Counted from the first letter of the stretch, positions 9,446-18,416 are shown. The stretch is 64,000 nt of DNA from an uncultured Alphaproteobacteria bacterium (GCA_950054485.1 CATLPD010000006.1:62001-126000); one strand, 5' to 3'. Notes: a model not told the origin generated them from the letters alone. Numbers and translations are program-made.

Positions 9446-10534
9446 ATGAAAAATTCAAATTGGGCAAAAGGTGCATTGGGTTTAATTATGGCAGGGGCCT
9501 TGGCCGCATGTGGCAGCAGTGCTGATGATGCGCAAAGCGATGGTACCCAGATAGAACAAAGCCAGACTTTGACAGATGCGGACCAGCGGTTTCTGGGGTT
9601 CCTCGAAACATCTTTGAATACATCGGCAGAAAACAACGTTTCCATTGGTGTTATGTATCAACAAGTGCGTGACGCATATAACAGCGCCGACAAAGATGTG
9701 TTGCGTCAGGCTATTTTTGATATGGGTGCAGGGAAAATTCAAGAAACGGCTATCAGTCAGCTTGAAACAGCTATCCAATCAGATCTTTTCCAAAACCCCG
9801 ATAAAATGGCAGAAGTGTCCGAGAATATTTCGTTAGCTCTAAGTGCCCTGGCGCAAATGGACTCAATTGATGCGTCTGCGACATATAAAGATAATTTGTT
9901 TTTAAGCCTTTCAAATGCATTATATGACCCTTACATGGATCATTTAGCCCTGTCAGACAATTTATCGGTTGAGCAAGCCGTGCAGGCATCAGAAATTTTA
10001 ACGGCTTTAGTTCGACATATTGATAGAACATCAGAAGCCCAATCAGCGACTCGTCAGGATTTAGATAGAATGCAAAGTCAGGCCGCGCGCGCTGTTATGG
10101 CGGCACTGAATTCAGAAGTTGATACATCAGACGGCACCAGCGAAGCTGAGCACGAAACCATGGTTGCGGCGGCTATTTTCCTACAGAAACTGGAAGCCGC
10201 GCACTCTGACCGCTATCTAGGAGCCTTGGAAGCAATGGGGTTAACCGAAATCCCTGAAGTTGAAGAAGAGCCGGAATCCGCCCCGGAAGAGGGCCCGGCG
10301 ATCGAGGACGGCACTGATACTACGGCAGCCCCCGAGGAGGAGAGTGCAGGAGAGGACGATACGCCTGACGAGGAACCTACTACTGCAACAGAAACGCCAG
10401 CGCCTACACCTACACCGACGGCTTCTGCGACACCGACACCACCAGAGGCGGATAACGGTGATGCTACCGATGATCCACCGTCTACAGAACAGACGGCAAG
10501 ACGCAAAACCAGCACTAATATTCGCTTTGGATAA
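9446..10534 (+). CDS. Putative surface lipoprotein with acidic Pro/Thr-rich tail
   Basis: 362 residues with the ATG at 9446, preceded by an AAGAGG site. A longer open frame begins at 9200 but overlaps the previous gene and hides the signal peptide. The N terminus is a lipoprotein signal with lipobox LAAC (GALGLIMAGALAACGSS). Residues about 40-270 look helical. The last 90 residues are low-complexity Glu/Asp/Pro/Thr (for example TPAPTPTPTASATPTPP), typical of a flexible spacer. No enzymatic motif. Outer-membrane attachment is inferred because no Asp follows the lipobox Cys. TTGACA at 9384-9389 lies upstream, but I could not pick a convincing -10 box. Confidence 0.8.
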   Translation: MKNSNWAKGALGLIMAGALAACGSSADDAQSDGTQIEQSQTLTDADQRFLGFLETSLNTSAENNVSIGVMYQQVRDAYNSADKDVLRQAIFDMGAGKIQETAISQLETAIQSDLFQNPDKMAEVSENISLALSALAQMDSIDASATYKDNLFLSLSNALYDPYMDHLALSDNLSVEQAVQASEILTALVRHIDRTSEAQSATRQDLDRMQSQAARAVMAALNSEVDTSDGTSEAEHETMVAAAIFLQKLEAAHSDRYLGALEAMGLTEIPEVEEEPESAPEEGPAIEDGTDTTAAPEEESAGEDDTPDEEPTTATETPAPTPTPTASATPTPPEADNGDATDDPPSTEQTARRKTSTNIRFG

Positions 10535-10562
10535 AAACAGATTTGCAGCCAGGCAATAATGC

Positions 10563-10590
10563 TTGACATTGCGTTTGCATTATGTTAAAT
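10563..10590 (+). promoter_or_regulatory. Sigma70-like promoter for the 128-residue gene
   Basis: TTGACA at 10563-10568, then TTAAAT at 10585-10590 after 16 bases (TAAATT after 17). The -10 region TATGTTAAATT recurs almost exactly upstream of the gene at 21067. Confidence 0.5.
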
Positions 10591-10618
10591 TAGCACGAGT
10601 TTAATGAAAGGATACAAA

Positions 10619-11005
10619 ATGTCAGAAGAATATGTAGATACAACAACACAGCGCGCGAAATGTGATCGCTCATTACGCGCATTAGACATTTTATCGCAAG
10701 TCTTTGCGATTGAGACGCAAAATACAGTCGCCCCGGAGGGCGGTGACCTTATGGATGATGTAATGGAGGGCTTTATGCTGGCCTCTATGGAAGATCAAAT
10801 AGGACGGCTTACAGGTCAATTTACAGCGCTAAAGACCATGGCCGATAGTAGCGATTATTTTACAAGCGAAGAAAGTGCCGCATTTTCAGAGCGATTTAAT
10901 CAGCTTACATCTGCGGGTGCAGGGGTGATGATTGCGATTGATCAGAATATCAAAACACCACAGGCGCGGGCCTTTTTGACAGATAAGGCACGAAACTTTA
11001 GTTGA
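10619..11005 (+). CDS. Hypothetical small cytoplasmic protein
   Basis: 128 residues from the ATG at 10619. AAAGGA at 10607-10612 lies six bases before it and falls inside the longer ORF starting at 10604. The sequence is predicted all-helical and acidic with no transmembrane segment. I recognise no family. It has its own promoter-like sequence and shares a bidirectional terminator with the convergent rpsO. It is the last gene of the plus-strand block separating rpsO from pnp. Confidence 0.65.
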   Translation: MSEEYVDTTTQRAKCDRSLRALDILSQVFAIETQNTVAPEGGDLMDDVMEGFMLASMEDQIGRLTGQFTALKTMADSSDYFTSEESAAFSERFNQLTSAGAGVMIAIDQNIKTPQARAFLTDKARNFS

Positions 11006-11027
11006 TCTAGAGAATTAATCTTAAATA

Positions 11028-11056
11028 AAAAAGCCCGGTAAATATACCGGGCTTTT
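11028..11056. terminator. Bidirectional terminator between the 128-residue gene and rpsO
   Basis: Perfect stem AAAGCCCGGTA (11030-11040), loop AATA, TACCGGGCTTT (11045-11055), with A-tract on the left and T-tract on the right. It serves the plus-strand gene and the 3' end of the infB-rpsO transcript on the minus strand. Confidence 0.92.
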
Positions 11057-11077
11057 TGTGTGTCTGAATTTTGCAAA

Positions 11078-11347
11078 TTAGCGACGTAGGCCAAGACGCT
11101 TGATCAGATCCTGATAGCGCGCTTCGTCTTTGCTTTTCAAATAGTCCAGCAGGCGACGGCGTTTGGAAACCAAACCCAGCAGGCCGCGCTGGCTGTGCAA
11201 ATCTTTTTTGTGTGATTTCATGTGCTCTGTCAGGTTCGAAATACGTTCTGACAGTACGGCAACCTGTACTTCAGGTGAACCCGTATCGTTTTTATCTTGA
11301 GCATATTCTTTAAGCAGCTCTTGCTTTTTTTGTGCAGTAATCGACAT
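11078..11347 (-). CDS. rpsO: 30S ribosomal protein S15
   Basis: 89 residues, the standard S15 length. The 16S rRNA-binding residues around [15 protein letters not shown], [15 protein letters not shown] and [10 protein letters not shown] are intact. The ribosome-binding site AAGGAG precedes the ATG. It is the last gene of the infB-ORF258-rbfA-truB-rpsO run. The usual downstream partner pnp is not adjacent. A structured leader upstream may mediate S15 autoregulation. Confidence 0.98.
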   Translation of the reverse strand: MSITAQKKQELLKEYAQDKNDTGSPEVQVAVLSERISNLTEHMKSHKKDLHSQRGLLGLVSKRRRLLDYLKSKDEARYQDLIKRLGLRR

Positions 11348-11375
11348 CTAAATACTCCTTAGCTTTTTAGTTTAT

Positions 11376-11414
11376 AGCAAATACGTCGTCGTGCTATCGC
11401 ACTCGGGATTTGCT
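11376..11414 (-). promoter_or_regulatory. Structured leader between truB and rpsO, candidate S15 autoregulatory element
   Basis: On the minus strand AGCAAAU and AUUUGCU form a seven-base outer stem, enclosing a second perfect hairpin GUGC-GAUA-GCAC. The element begins right after the truB stop and ends about 30 bases before the rpsO AUG. S15 represses its own translation through structured leaders in several bacteria (established knowledge). That this hairpin does so here is inference. It could also be a processing site. Confidence 0.45.
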
Positions 11415-11420
11415 GTTTCG

Positions 11421-12362
11421 TTATAAGTTCAAAATTCGAACGGGGCTGACCTCTACGCCTTTGACATGTGCCAAGGCAACAGGTTTGCGAACCGTGCGAA
11501 CCAAAACCGTGTTGTCTGCCGTTTTCGGGTCTAACCCTGCACATTGCAGGCGGTTTTGACCGTCTTTGGAAAACAACGCCACCGATTGACCATTTTTCAA
11601 TCTGGCGGCTTCACTGTCCGTCAGTACAAGGGCCGGGATGTCGTCCAGCGGCGCTTCTACAGGCAGTAAAACGTCTTCAATGGGCGCAGTTTCTAACATT
11701 TGTTCCAGTTTGTCCAGCGAAATCGCACTTTTTTCGTCAAATAAACCGACCGCAGTGCGCCTTAACTGTATAATATGCCCGAAACAGCCCAAATCTTCCC
11801 CCATATCACGCGCCAGTGAACGTATATATGTCCCCTTGGAACACTGACATTCGAACATGGCCTGATCTTCGGAAAAGGATAATAAGTTTAATTCGTAAAC
11901 AATCACTGAACGGGCGGAGATTTCGACCTCTTCACCTTTGCGGGCAAGGGCATATGCGCGCTGACCATCGATTTTAATCGCCGAAAATTGCGGTGGGACC
12001 TGTTCAATCTGACCGACATAGCGCTGCATGACCTTTAGAAGTTCATCTTTTGTCGGACGTTTCTCAGATGCTTGGATAATTTCACCTTCGGCGTCATCGG
12101 TATTGGTGGCGCTGCCCCATTTAACCGTGAATTGATAGGTTTTTTCAGCATCCTGACAATAGGGGATTGTCTTGGTGCCTTCGCCAAAGGCGAGGGGAAG
12201 GATACCCGTTGCCGAGGGGTCAAGCGTCCCTGCATGGCCTGCTTTTTTTGCATTCAAAAGATAGCGCGCCTTGGAAAGGGCTTGCGTCGACGTAATGCCC
12301 TCGGGTTTATCCAGAACCAGCCAACCATTGACCGGATTTCCTTTTTTACGGGATCTGCCCAT
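11421..12362 (-). CDS. truB: tRNA pseudouridine-55 synthase TruB
   Basis: Makes pseudouridine 55 in the T-loop of tRNAs. The catalytic Asp is in GHAGTLDPSATG, and the family segments GWLVLDKPEGITS near the N terminus and RSLARDMGEDLG are present. 313 residues, including a C-terminal PUA-like domain. Its ATG overlaps the rbfA stop by one base (TAATG), so translation is probably coupled. Confidence 0.97.
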   Translation of the reverse strand: MGRSRKKGNPVNGWLVLDKPEGITSTQALSKARYLLNAKKAGHAGTLDPSATGILPLAFGEGTKTIPYCQDAEKTYQFTVKWGSATNTDDAEGEIIQASEKRPTKDELLKVMQRYVGQIEQVPPQFSAIKIDGQRAYALARKGEEVEISARSVIVYELNLLSFSEDQAMFECQCSKGTYIRSLARDMGEDLGCFGHIIQLRRTAVGLFDEKSAISLDKLEQMLETAPIEDVLLPVEAPLDDIPALVLTDSEAARLKNGQSVALFSKDGQNRLQCAGLDPKTADNTVLVRTVRKPVALAHVKGVEVSPVRILNL

Positions 12363-12748
12363 TACTCTTCTTCGTCTTTGCGGATGTCCTGCTGGACTTT
12401 TTCATCCATCATCAGACGTTCGATATCATTGGCGTAATCAAATGCCGTATCGCTGACAAAATAAAGCTTTGGCGCGAAACGAAGCGCTGCTTTACGCCCG
12501 ACAGGGCCTTTCATCTGTTTTGAATTCTGGTTCAATGCCTTGATCATCGGCGCTTCTTTGGCCTGATCCAGGCAAGACACATAAACAGTCGCGTTTTTTA
12601 GATCTGGGCTCATGCGGACTTCGCTGACGGTCATTAGGTTTACGTGTTCCAATTCGGGCTCGCCGAATGTTTCACGTTGCAAATACTCCGCCAGAATGTG
12701 GCGCAATTTTTCAGATACTCTTAATTGTCTTTGGGATGGTTGTTTCAT
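12362..12748 (-). CDS. rbfA: 30S ribosome-binding factor RbfA
   Basis: 128 residues with the start at MKQPSQRQLRVSEKL. Longer frames run back into the upstream gene. RbfA is a KH-fold factor for late 30S maturation and cold adaptation. Family features include RVSEKLRHILAEYL, TVSEVRMSPDLKNATVYVS and the C-terminal RFAPKLYFVSDTAFDYANDI segment. Both ends are linked by TAATG junctions: its start overlaps the stop of the 258-residue pilin-like gene and its stop overlaps the truB start. Confidence 0.95.
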   Translation of the reverse strand: MKQPSQRQLRVSEKLRHILAEYLQRETFGEPELEHVNLMTVSEVRMSPDLKNATVYVSCLDQAKEAPMIKALNQNSKQMKGPVGRKAALRFAPKLYFVSDTAFDYANDIERLMMDEKVQQDIRKDEEE

Positions 12749-13524
12749 TACGGCGTTTCCCAACAATTGCAATAGATAGAAAATGGATCTTGTATAGGTT
12801 TCATCATTCGTACACAAGCGCCTGTGTATGGTTCCAAGGTTCCATCGGTTTTGTAATACATACTGACAGAACCTGATGTGGCAAATTGTCCTTGAGTTGT
12901 TGAAGTTTGATAACCGCATGCAGAAATGCAAAAATCTCTGGAGAACTCTCTTGCGACAATGTTCTGTCCTCCTCTTGCTGTTAATTCAGCTGAATCCTTT
13001 GCTAAACAGATATAATCTGTAATAAATGTTGCCCCATTATCCATGGAATATTCCCAATTTTCGCATTGGCCATACGTAGAGTATTGTCCGCCGTATTGAG
13101 AGCACCTTATAAGTACATCAGGCAGAAAGATAGCAGCTGTCGTTGTGTCTCCGTAAGCAATATTGCCAACAGAAACCGTTGGAATAACATCCAAATAACT
13201 GCCGCATGGTTCTAAGCCAGCGCCATTGGCACGGAATAGGTGACAAGATTCGTTGGTGGGCGCGTCAGCGTTGGCGTTTGATCCATCCGCGAGCTCATAG
13301 CTGATTTCGGAAGTTTTGCAGCCTTTGTTTGCCTTAAGCCGATTAACGGCAGCTTTAACACTTGTACTGCATGCTCTCATTACGCCGGCATCAAGGTCAG
13401 CCTGATTTTCGGAAAGGTTTGTGCCTGTATTGCGACTTCCAGAGCTGAAAGCAAAGCCCAATGCTGCAAATAAAACGACAGCAACAAATATGATGAACAG
13501 CATATTTCCGGATTGGCTACGCAT
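12748..13524 (-). CDS. Cysteine-rich pilin-like exported protein inserted between infB and rbfA
   Basis: 258 residues, not recognised. The N terminus MRSQSGNMLFIIFVAVVLFAALGFAF has a short polar leader with a Gly before a long hydrophobic helix, the layout of type IV pseudopilins and TadE-like proteins. The rest is Gly/Ser/Thr/Tyr-rich with 12 cysteines, two in the final C-N-C, suggesting disulphides outside the cytoplasm. It lies 12 bases after infB, and its TAA overlaps the rbfA ATG (TAATG), so it is cotranscribed with translation factors. That location is unusual for a surface protein. Pilin-type processing is inferred from the N terminus only. Confidence 0.8.
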   Translation of the reverse strand: MRSQSGNMLFIIFVAVVLFAALGFAFSSGSRNTGTNLSENQADLDAGVMRACSTSVKAAVNRLKANKGCKTSEISYELADGSNANADAPTNESCHLFRANGAGLEPCGSYLDVIPTVSVGNIAYGDTTTAAIFLPDVLIRCSQYGGQYSTYGQCENWEYSMDNGATFITDYICLAKDSAELTARGGQNIVAREFSRDFCISACGYQTSTTQGQFATSGSVSMYYKTDGTLEPYTGACVRMMKPIQDPFSIYCNCWETP

Positions 13525-13536
13525 TTCAGGCTACCT

Positions 13537-16071
13537 TTAAATTTCGCGTTCGATTTCCTGAATTTCGAAACATTCGATCATATCGCCTTCTTTGATATCA
13601 TCGTAATTTTCAAAAGCCATACCGCATTCATAGCCCTCTTTAACTTCTTTGACTTCATCTTTGACGCGTTGAAGTGTTTTCAATGTGCCTTCATGAATAA
13701 CGACATCATCACGTAGCAGGCGTACTTTCGCACCGCGTTTAACAACGCCATCTGTGACCATACAACCGGCAACTTTACCGACTTTGGTAATGTTGAAGAC
13801 TTTGCGGATTTCAGCATATCCGATGAAGTTTTCTTTCAATTCAGGATCCAGTAGGCCACTCAGTAAGGCTTTCACATCATCAATCGCATTATAAATTACC
13901 GAATAATAGCGAATGTCGACGTTTTCTTTTTTCGCGAGCTCGCGCGCCTGTGCATTGGCACGAACGTTAAAGCCGATAATCAACGCGTTTGATGCATTTG
14001 CCAGTGTAATATCGGATTCGGTAATACCGCCGACACCACTGTGAAGAACTTGAACGCGGACCTCTTCGTTATCTTCGGTTAGTTTATTGAACGATCCGAT
14101 AATCGCTTCGACAGAACCTGAAACGTCACCTTTGATCAGAACGGGCAAGTTACGAACTTCGCCGTCTTTGATCTGTGCCAAGAACATTTCCATTGATCCG
14201 CCGCGTTTAAGCTTGGCAGCCTCGATATCCTTAATCTTTTTGGTACGGTATGATGCAATTTCACGGGCTTTGGAGTCGCTTTCAACCACAACAAAATCGT
14301 CACCTGCTTGCGGAACAGCATTAAGGCCCAGGACCTCGACAGGTTGACCGGGGATCGCCTGGTCAACATTCTTGCCTTTGTCATCAATCAGCGCACGGAC
14401 ACGGCCGCTTTCGGCGCCACAAACAAAGATATCACCAATTTTAAGCGTACCTTTTTGCACTAAAACAGTTGCAACCGCACCGCGGCCTTGTTCCAGTTTG
14501 GCCTCGACCACGGCACCAATGGCGCTACGGTCCGGGTTGGCTTTTAATTCAAGCATCTCTGACTGCAGTAGGATGGCTTCTTCCAGTTCCTTCAAGCCTT
14601 GTTTGGTGTGTGCGGAAACTTCGATTGCCTGTACATCACCTGACATGCTCTCAACGATAATTTCGTGCTGCAGCAATTCCGTGCGGACCTTATCAGGATC
14701 AGCTTCCGGCAGATCGCATTTGTTAATTGCAACAATCATCGGTTTGGATGCTGCTTTGGCGTGGTTAATCGCTTCGATGGTCTGTGGCATAACGCTGTCA
14801 TTCGCGGCAACAACCAGAACAACGATATCTGTGACATCCGCACCACGTGCACGCATTTCAGTAAATGCGGCGTGACCCGGCGTATCAAGGAATGTAATTT
14901 TCTGATCGTTTTCCATTTGGACCTGATAGGCACCAATATGCTGGGTAATACCACCCGCTTCACCAGCCACAACATCTGTCTGGCGCAATGCATCCAGCAG
15001 GGATGTTTTACCATGATCAACGTGACCCATAATAGTCACAACCGGTGGGCGTGGCTTCAGATCGCCTTCTGTGTCTTCTTCACCCAGAATTCCAAGTTCG
15101 ACGTCAGCAGCTGACACGCGTTTGACGTTATGGCCGAATTCTGACGTTACCAGTTCGGCGGTATCCGCATCAATTGTCTGGTTGGCTGTTACCATCATGC
15201 CTTGTTCCATAAGCTTCTTAACAACATCACCGACGCGCTCGGCCATACGATTGGCCAGTTCTTGTACTGTGATGGCTTCTGGAATAATAACTTCACGAAC
15301 CTGTTTTGTATGTTCGATCGATTGTTTTTGTTTCATGCGCTCTCTTTCGCGGGCGCGGCGTTGGGCTGCCATTGATGGCATACGATCATATTTTGAATCG
15401 TCATAGTTCATCGCCTCGTTCACCGTCAGGTTGCTGAGGTCACGACCACCGCCGGAACGGCGTTTTTTAATTGGCATGTTCAACTTGCGACGGGTTGCTC
15501 CATCGCCTTTTTCTTCTTCAAAGTCCGCAGAATACCCTGATGTTTTGCGGCCTGTTGCCTTACGGTTGGCATGCGGATCTTCATCAGGTTGGCGAGACAA
15601 ATCAGCGAGGCGCTGTTTTTCAGCTTCATCGGCTTTTTTCTTTTCGTCCGCTTTAATTTTGTTCAGTTTTTCAAGCTCTTTGGCGCGTGCTGTGTCTGCC
15701 GGGCTCTCGCTCGCTGTGTCTTCTTTTGTTGTCTCGGGCTCGATTTCTTCCTGTTTTTTGATCTTCAGGGAAGACTGGCCAACGATTTTGCTTTTCTTGT
15801 CACCATGTTCTGATGCTTTTTTCAAAGCCTGAATACGGGCTTCGCGTTCTTCATCTGTTAATTCGCGCCCGGCTGATTTCTGCTGCGCAGGTTTTTGCTG
15901 TGCAGGTGGTGTACGTTTGCGACGCACTTCAACGGTTACAGTTCCAGAGCCGCCGTCGCCGCTTTTTGCCGCGGGTGGGTTTTTTAAACTTAATTTACCG
16001 CCAAGGCTCAGGGTTTTGCGACCTGCGCCATCATCTTTTTTATCCGTCGATTTTTCTTTGTTTTCAGCCAT
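13537..16071 (-). CDS. infB: Translation initiation factor IF-2
   Basis: 844 residues. IF-2 recruits fMet-tRNA to the 30S subunit and drives subunit joining with GTP. The long charged N-terminal region (Lys/Glu/Ala-rich) is followed by the IF2_N domain, then the G domain with G1 [10 protein letters not shown]3 DTPGHAAF and G4 NKCD, and C-terminal domains ending near EIQEIEREI. The ATG has no clear ribosome-binding site. Upstream are a terminator and a candidate promoter whose -10 box ends only 8 bases before the ATG, so a leaderless message is possible. Confidence 0.98.
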   Translation of the reverse strand: MAENKEKSTDKKDDGAGRKTLSLGGKLSLKNPPAAKSGDGGSGTVTVEVRRKRTPPAQQKPAQQKSAGRELTDEEREARIQALKKASEHGDKKSKIVGQSSLKIKKQEEIEPETTKEDTASESPADTARAKELEKLNKIKADEKKKADEAEKQRLADLSRQPDEDPHANRKATGRKTSGYSADFEEEKGDGATRRKLNMPIKKRRSGGGRDLSNLTVNEAMNYDDSKYDRMPSMAAQRRARERERMKQKQSIEHTKQVREVIIPEAITVQELANRMAERVGDVVKKLMEQGMMVTANQTIDADTAELVTSEFGHNVKRVSAADVELGILGEEDTEGDLKPRPPVVTIMGHVDHGKTSLLDALRQTDVVAGEAGGITQHIGAYQVQMENDQKITFLDTPGHAAFTEMRARGADVTDIVVLVVAANDSVMPQTIEAINHAKAASKPMIVAINKCDLPEADPDKVRTELLQHEIIVESMSGDVQAIEVSAHTKQGLKELEEAILLQSEMLELKANPDRSAIGAVVEAKLEQGRGAVATVLVQKGTLKIGDIFVCGAESGRVRALIDDKGKNVDQAIPGQPVEVLGLNAVPQAGDDFVVVESDSKAREIASYRTKKIKDIEAAKLKRGGSMEMFLAQIKDGEVRNLPVLIKGDVSGSVEAIIGSFNKLTEDNEEVRVQVLHSGVGGITESDITLANASNALIIGFNVRANAQARELAKKENVDIRYYSVIYNAIDDVKALLSGLLDPELKENFIGYAEIRKVFNITKVGKVAGCMVTDGVVKRGAKVRLLRDDVVIHEGTLKTLQRVKDEVKEVKEGYECGMAFENYDDIKEGDMIECFEIQEIEREI

Positions 16072-16079
16072 ATTAAAGC

Positions 16080-16109
16080 GTTATACCTGTTTTCTACCAA
16101 TTAATTCAA
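16080..16109 (-). promoter_or_regulatory. Candidate promoter immediately upstream of infB
   Basis: On the minus strand TTGAAT (16109-16104) and TATAAC (16085-16080) have an 18-base spacer (GTATAA has 17). The -10 box ends eight bases before the infB ATG, so the predicted start site falls at or next to the start codon. Confidence 0.35.
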
Positions 16110-16113
16110 ACTT

Positions 16114-16129
16114 ATGTAGAGTTCTACAT
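16114..16129. repeat. Inverted repeat in the nusA-infB gap
   Basis: ATGTAGA (16114-16120), two bases, then TCTACAT (16123-16129): a perfect 7-base inverted repeat just upstream of the candidate infB -35 box. It could be an operator or a small hairpin. No regulator can be named. Confidence 0.4.
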
Positions 16130-16160
16130 TATTTTTCCAACATATGCCAGAGAAAACCTG

Positions 16161-16191
16161 AAAAAGGCCATCCGCAATGCGGACGGCCTTT
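16161..16191 (-). terminator. Terminator or attenuator between nusA and infB
   Basis: Thirteen-base stem with one mismatch (16163-16175 with 16179-16191) and a three-base loop, followed on the minus strand by a T run. It lies about 20 bases after the nusA stop. It may uncouple infB from rimP-nusA or act as an attenuator sensitive to NusA levels. Confidence 0.82.
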
Positions 16192-16212
16192 CATTCAGAT
16201 TAAAACGGTTTT

Positions 16213-17748
16213 TTAAGATGCTTCTGCTGCCTTTTCTTCACCCGTATCATTCACAGGCTCTTCATCGGCAAACCATGTTTCGCGGATGCCCATGATCATC
16301 GCTTCAGCCTCGGCACGTGTTAGGGCTTTTTCACCGACAATCTCGATCAGCTCGTCTGTCGCCAGATCACCAAGATCATCCGCTGTCTTAACGTCATTTT
16401 CGCCAAGTTTAACCAGCATTTCGTATGTCAGGCCCTGAACGGCTTTCAGGCTGTCTTCAACTTTCAGTTTCTTCAGCTTGTCTTCCAGTTCCTTGTTGCG
16501 GGCGTCCAGCCATGTCGATGCACGGTTCTGCAGTTCGGCTGCAACGTCCTCGTCAAAGCCTTCAATCGACGCAATTTCAGAAACGTCTGATTCCGCGATA
16601 TCCTGAATAGATACGAAGCCTTCAACAACCAGCAAGTGGGCGATAACCTCGTCCACATCCAGTGCTTCGATAAACAGGGTCGAACGTTCGTGGAATTCTT
16701 TCTGGCGGCGTTCGGATTCTTCTTCCTCGGTCATGATGTCGATATCCCAACCGCTCAGGATTGATGCCAAACGCACGTTCTGACCGCGGCGGCCAATCGC
16801 AAGGCTCAGTTGCTCGTCAGGAACGACAACTTCCATACGGTTTTTCTCGTCATCCAGAATAACCTTTTCAACTTCGGCAGGGGCCAAAGCAGACACGACA
16901 AAGCGGGCAGGATCTTCTGTCCATTGGATGATGTCGATTTTCTCGCCCTGTAGCTCATTCACAACAGCCTGCACGCGTGAACCGCGCATACCAACGCAGG
17001 CACCGACAGGGTCGATACTGGAATCACGTGAAATCACAGCGATTTTCGCGCGACTACCAGGATCGCGGGCAACAGCTTTGATTTCGATTACACCATCATA
17101 GATTTCAGGGACTTCCTGTTTGAACAGGCCGGCCATGAAGGCAGGGTGTGTGCGTGACAGGAAAATTTGCGGGCCACGTGGCTCCTGACGGACATCATAG
17201 ATGTAGGCACGAACACGTTCGCCGTTTTTCAAGTGTTCGCGCGGCAATGTTTCATCGCGGCGCAGATAACCTTCGGCACGGCCCAGATCAACTGTGACGT
17301 TACCGTATTCAACACGTTTAATGACGCCGCTTACGATTTCGCCTGCGCGGTCTTTAAATTCTTCGAACTGGCGTTCGCGCTCGGCATCGCGGACCTTTTG
17401 CAGGATAACCTGTTTCGCGGTCTGCGCTGCAATACGGCCAAAATCTAGTGGCGGCAATGGATCGACCAGAAACTCACCAAGTTTGACTTCAGGTTTGATG
17501 CGCTGGGCTTCGGGAAGTGTTAATTGCATGTTTTCGAATTCCGGATCTTCGATTGTTTCGACGACTTCGCGATAGCGGAACATCTCGATGCCGCCTGATT
17601 TGCGGTCGATTTTTACGCGGATATCATGATCCATGCCGTATTTTGAACGACCGGCTTTCTGGATGGCTTCTTCCATCGCACCGATGACGATTTCTTTATC
17701 AATCCCTTTTTCGCGGGCGACTGCATCTGCAACCTGAATAATTTCCAT
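16213..17748 (-). CDS. nusA: Transcription termination/antitermination factor NusA
   Basis: 511 residues. NusA binds RNA polymerase and modulates pausing, termination and antitermination. Visible domains in order are the N-terminal RNAP-binding domain, S1 (GEIVSGVIKRVEYGNVTVDLGRAEG), KH1 and KH2 (SIDPVGACVGMRGSRV; LAIGRRGQNVRLAS), and two C-terminal helix-hairpin-helix acidic repeats. The ribosome-binding site TAAGGAG begins at the rimP stop codon, so the two genes are tightly coupled. Confidence 0.97.
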   Translation of the reverse strand: MEIIQVADAVAREKGIDKEIVIGAMEEAIQKAGRSKYGMDHDIRVKIDRKSGGIEMFRYREVVETIEDPEFENMQLTLPEAQRIKPEVKLGEFLVDPLPPLDFGRIAAQTAKQVILQKVRDAERERQFEEFKDRAGEIVSGVIKRVEYGNVTVDLGRAEGYLRRDETLPREHLKNGERVRAYIYDVRQEPRGPQIFLSRTHPAFMAGLFKQEVPEIYDGVIEIKAVARDPGSRAKIAVISRDSSIDPVGACVGMRGSRVQAVVNELQGEKIDIIQWTEDPARFVVSALAPAEVEKVILDDEKNRMEVVVPDEQLSLAIGRRGQNVRLASILSGWDIDIMTEEEESERRQKEFHERSTLFIEALDVDEVIAHLLVVEGFVSIQDIAESDVSEIASIEGFDEDVAAELQNRASTWLDARNKELEDKLKKLKVEDSLKAVQGLTYEMLVKLGENDVKTADDLGDLATDELIEIVGEKALTRAEAEAMIMGIRETWFADEEPVNDTGEEKAAEAS

Positions 17749-17760
17749 TTTGTTTTCTCC

Positions 17761-18282
17761 TTATTTTGATGCTTTGTTTTTTTCTTTTGACTTCCGCTTG
17801 GCTTCATTGATCATAGCGTCGGTCACAACCAGTTTGGCGCGGTGAAGGGATGTGAAGGGCAATTCAATCATATCCTTCGTATCTTCCCGTTCCAGTAAAA
17901 TTTCATCATTATCGCTGACACCCTTTAAAATACCTTTAAAGCGCTTTTGCCCGTCAACCAGATCATGCAGGTCGATTTTTGCTGTGCGGCCTTTGAAACG
18001 ATCAAAGTCTTCCAGCTTAATCAGCGGGCGTTCCATACCGGCCGAACTGACTTCAAGGTTATAGGCATCATCGATCCAGTCTTCAACATCCAGCAGGGCC
18101 GATGCCTCGCGGCTGAAAGAACCACATTCAGCCAGATCGACAGGTTCGTCATCCAGACGCTCAACCATGATCTGCAATGTGCGCTGACGGCCTTCGCCGC
18201 CAAAGCGGATACGCACGATGTTCAAACCGTGTTCTTCGGCGATCGGGGCCAGTAGATTTTCAATTCTGTCTTGCAATTCCAT
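17761..18282 (-). CDS. rimP: Ribosome maturation factor RimP
   Basis: 173 residues. RimP acts in early 30S assembly. The family segments GLNIVRIRFGGEGRQRTLQIMVER, the acidic SREASALLDVEDWIDDAYNLEVSSAGMERPL core and the C-terminal SH3-like region are present. It begins the rimP-nusA unit. A terminator at 18317-18341 separates it from trmB upstream, so its promoter should lie in the 18283-18316 gap or upstream. Confidence 0.95.
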   Translation of the reverse strand: MELQDRIENLLAPIAEEHGLNIVRIRFGGEGRQRTLQIMVERLDDEPVDLAECGSFSREASALLDVEDWIDDAYNLEVSSAGMERPLIKLEDFDRFKGRTAKIDLHDLVDGQKRFKGILKGVSDNDEILLEREDTKDMIELPFTSLHRAKLVVTDAMINEAKRKSKEKNKASK

Positions 18283-18316
18283 TTGGTAATTCCATTACGT
18301 AATATTCCAGGCAAAC

Positions 18317-18341
18317 AAAAAGGCGGGCTAGCGGCCCACCT
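18317..18341 (-). terminator. Terminator after trmB
   Basis: On the minus strand AGGTGGGC, loop CGCTA, GCCCGCCT (one mismatch), followed by TTTTTG. It lies downstream of trmB and upstream of rimP and isolates the two units. Confidence 0.8.
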
Positions 18342-18416
18342 CTAATTATCTATCAGATTTAATCTGTAGATTAGGATTTATAGGATTTATAAGCTGTTTT
18401 TTAGATATGTGCAAGC

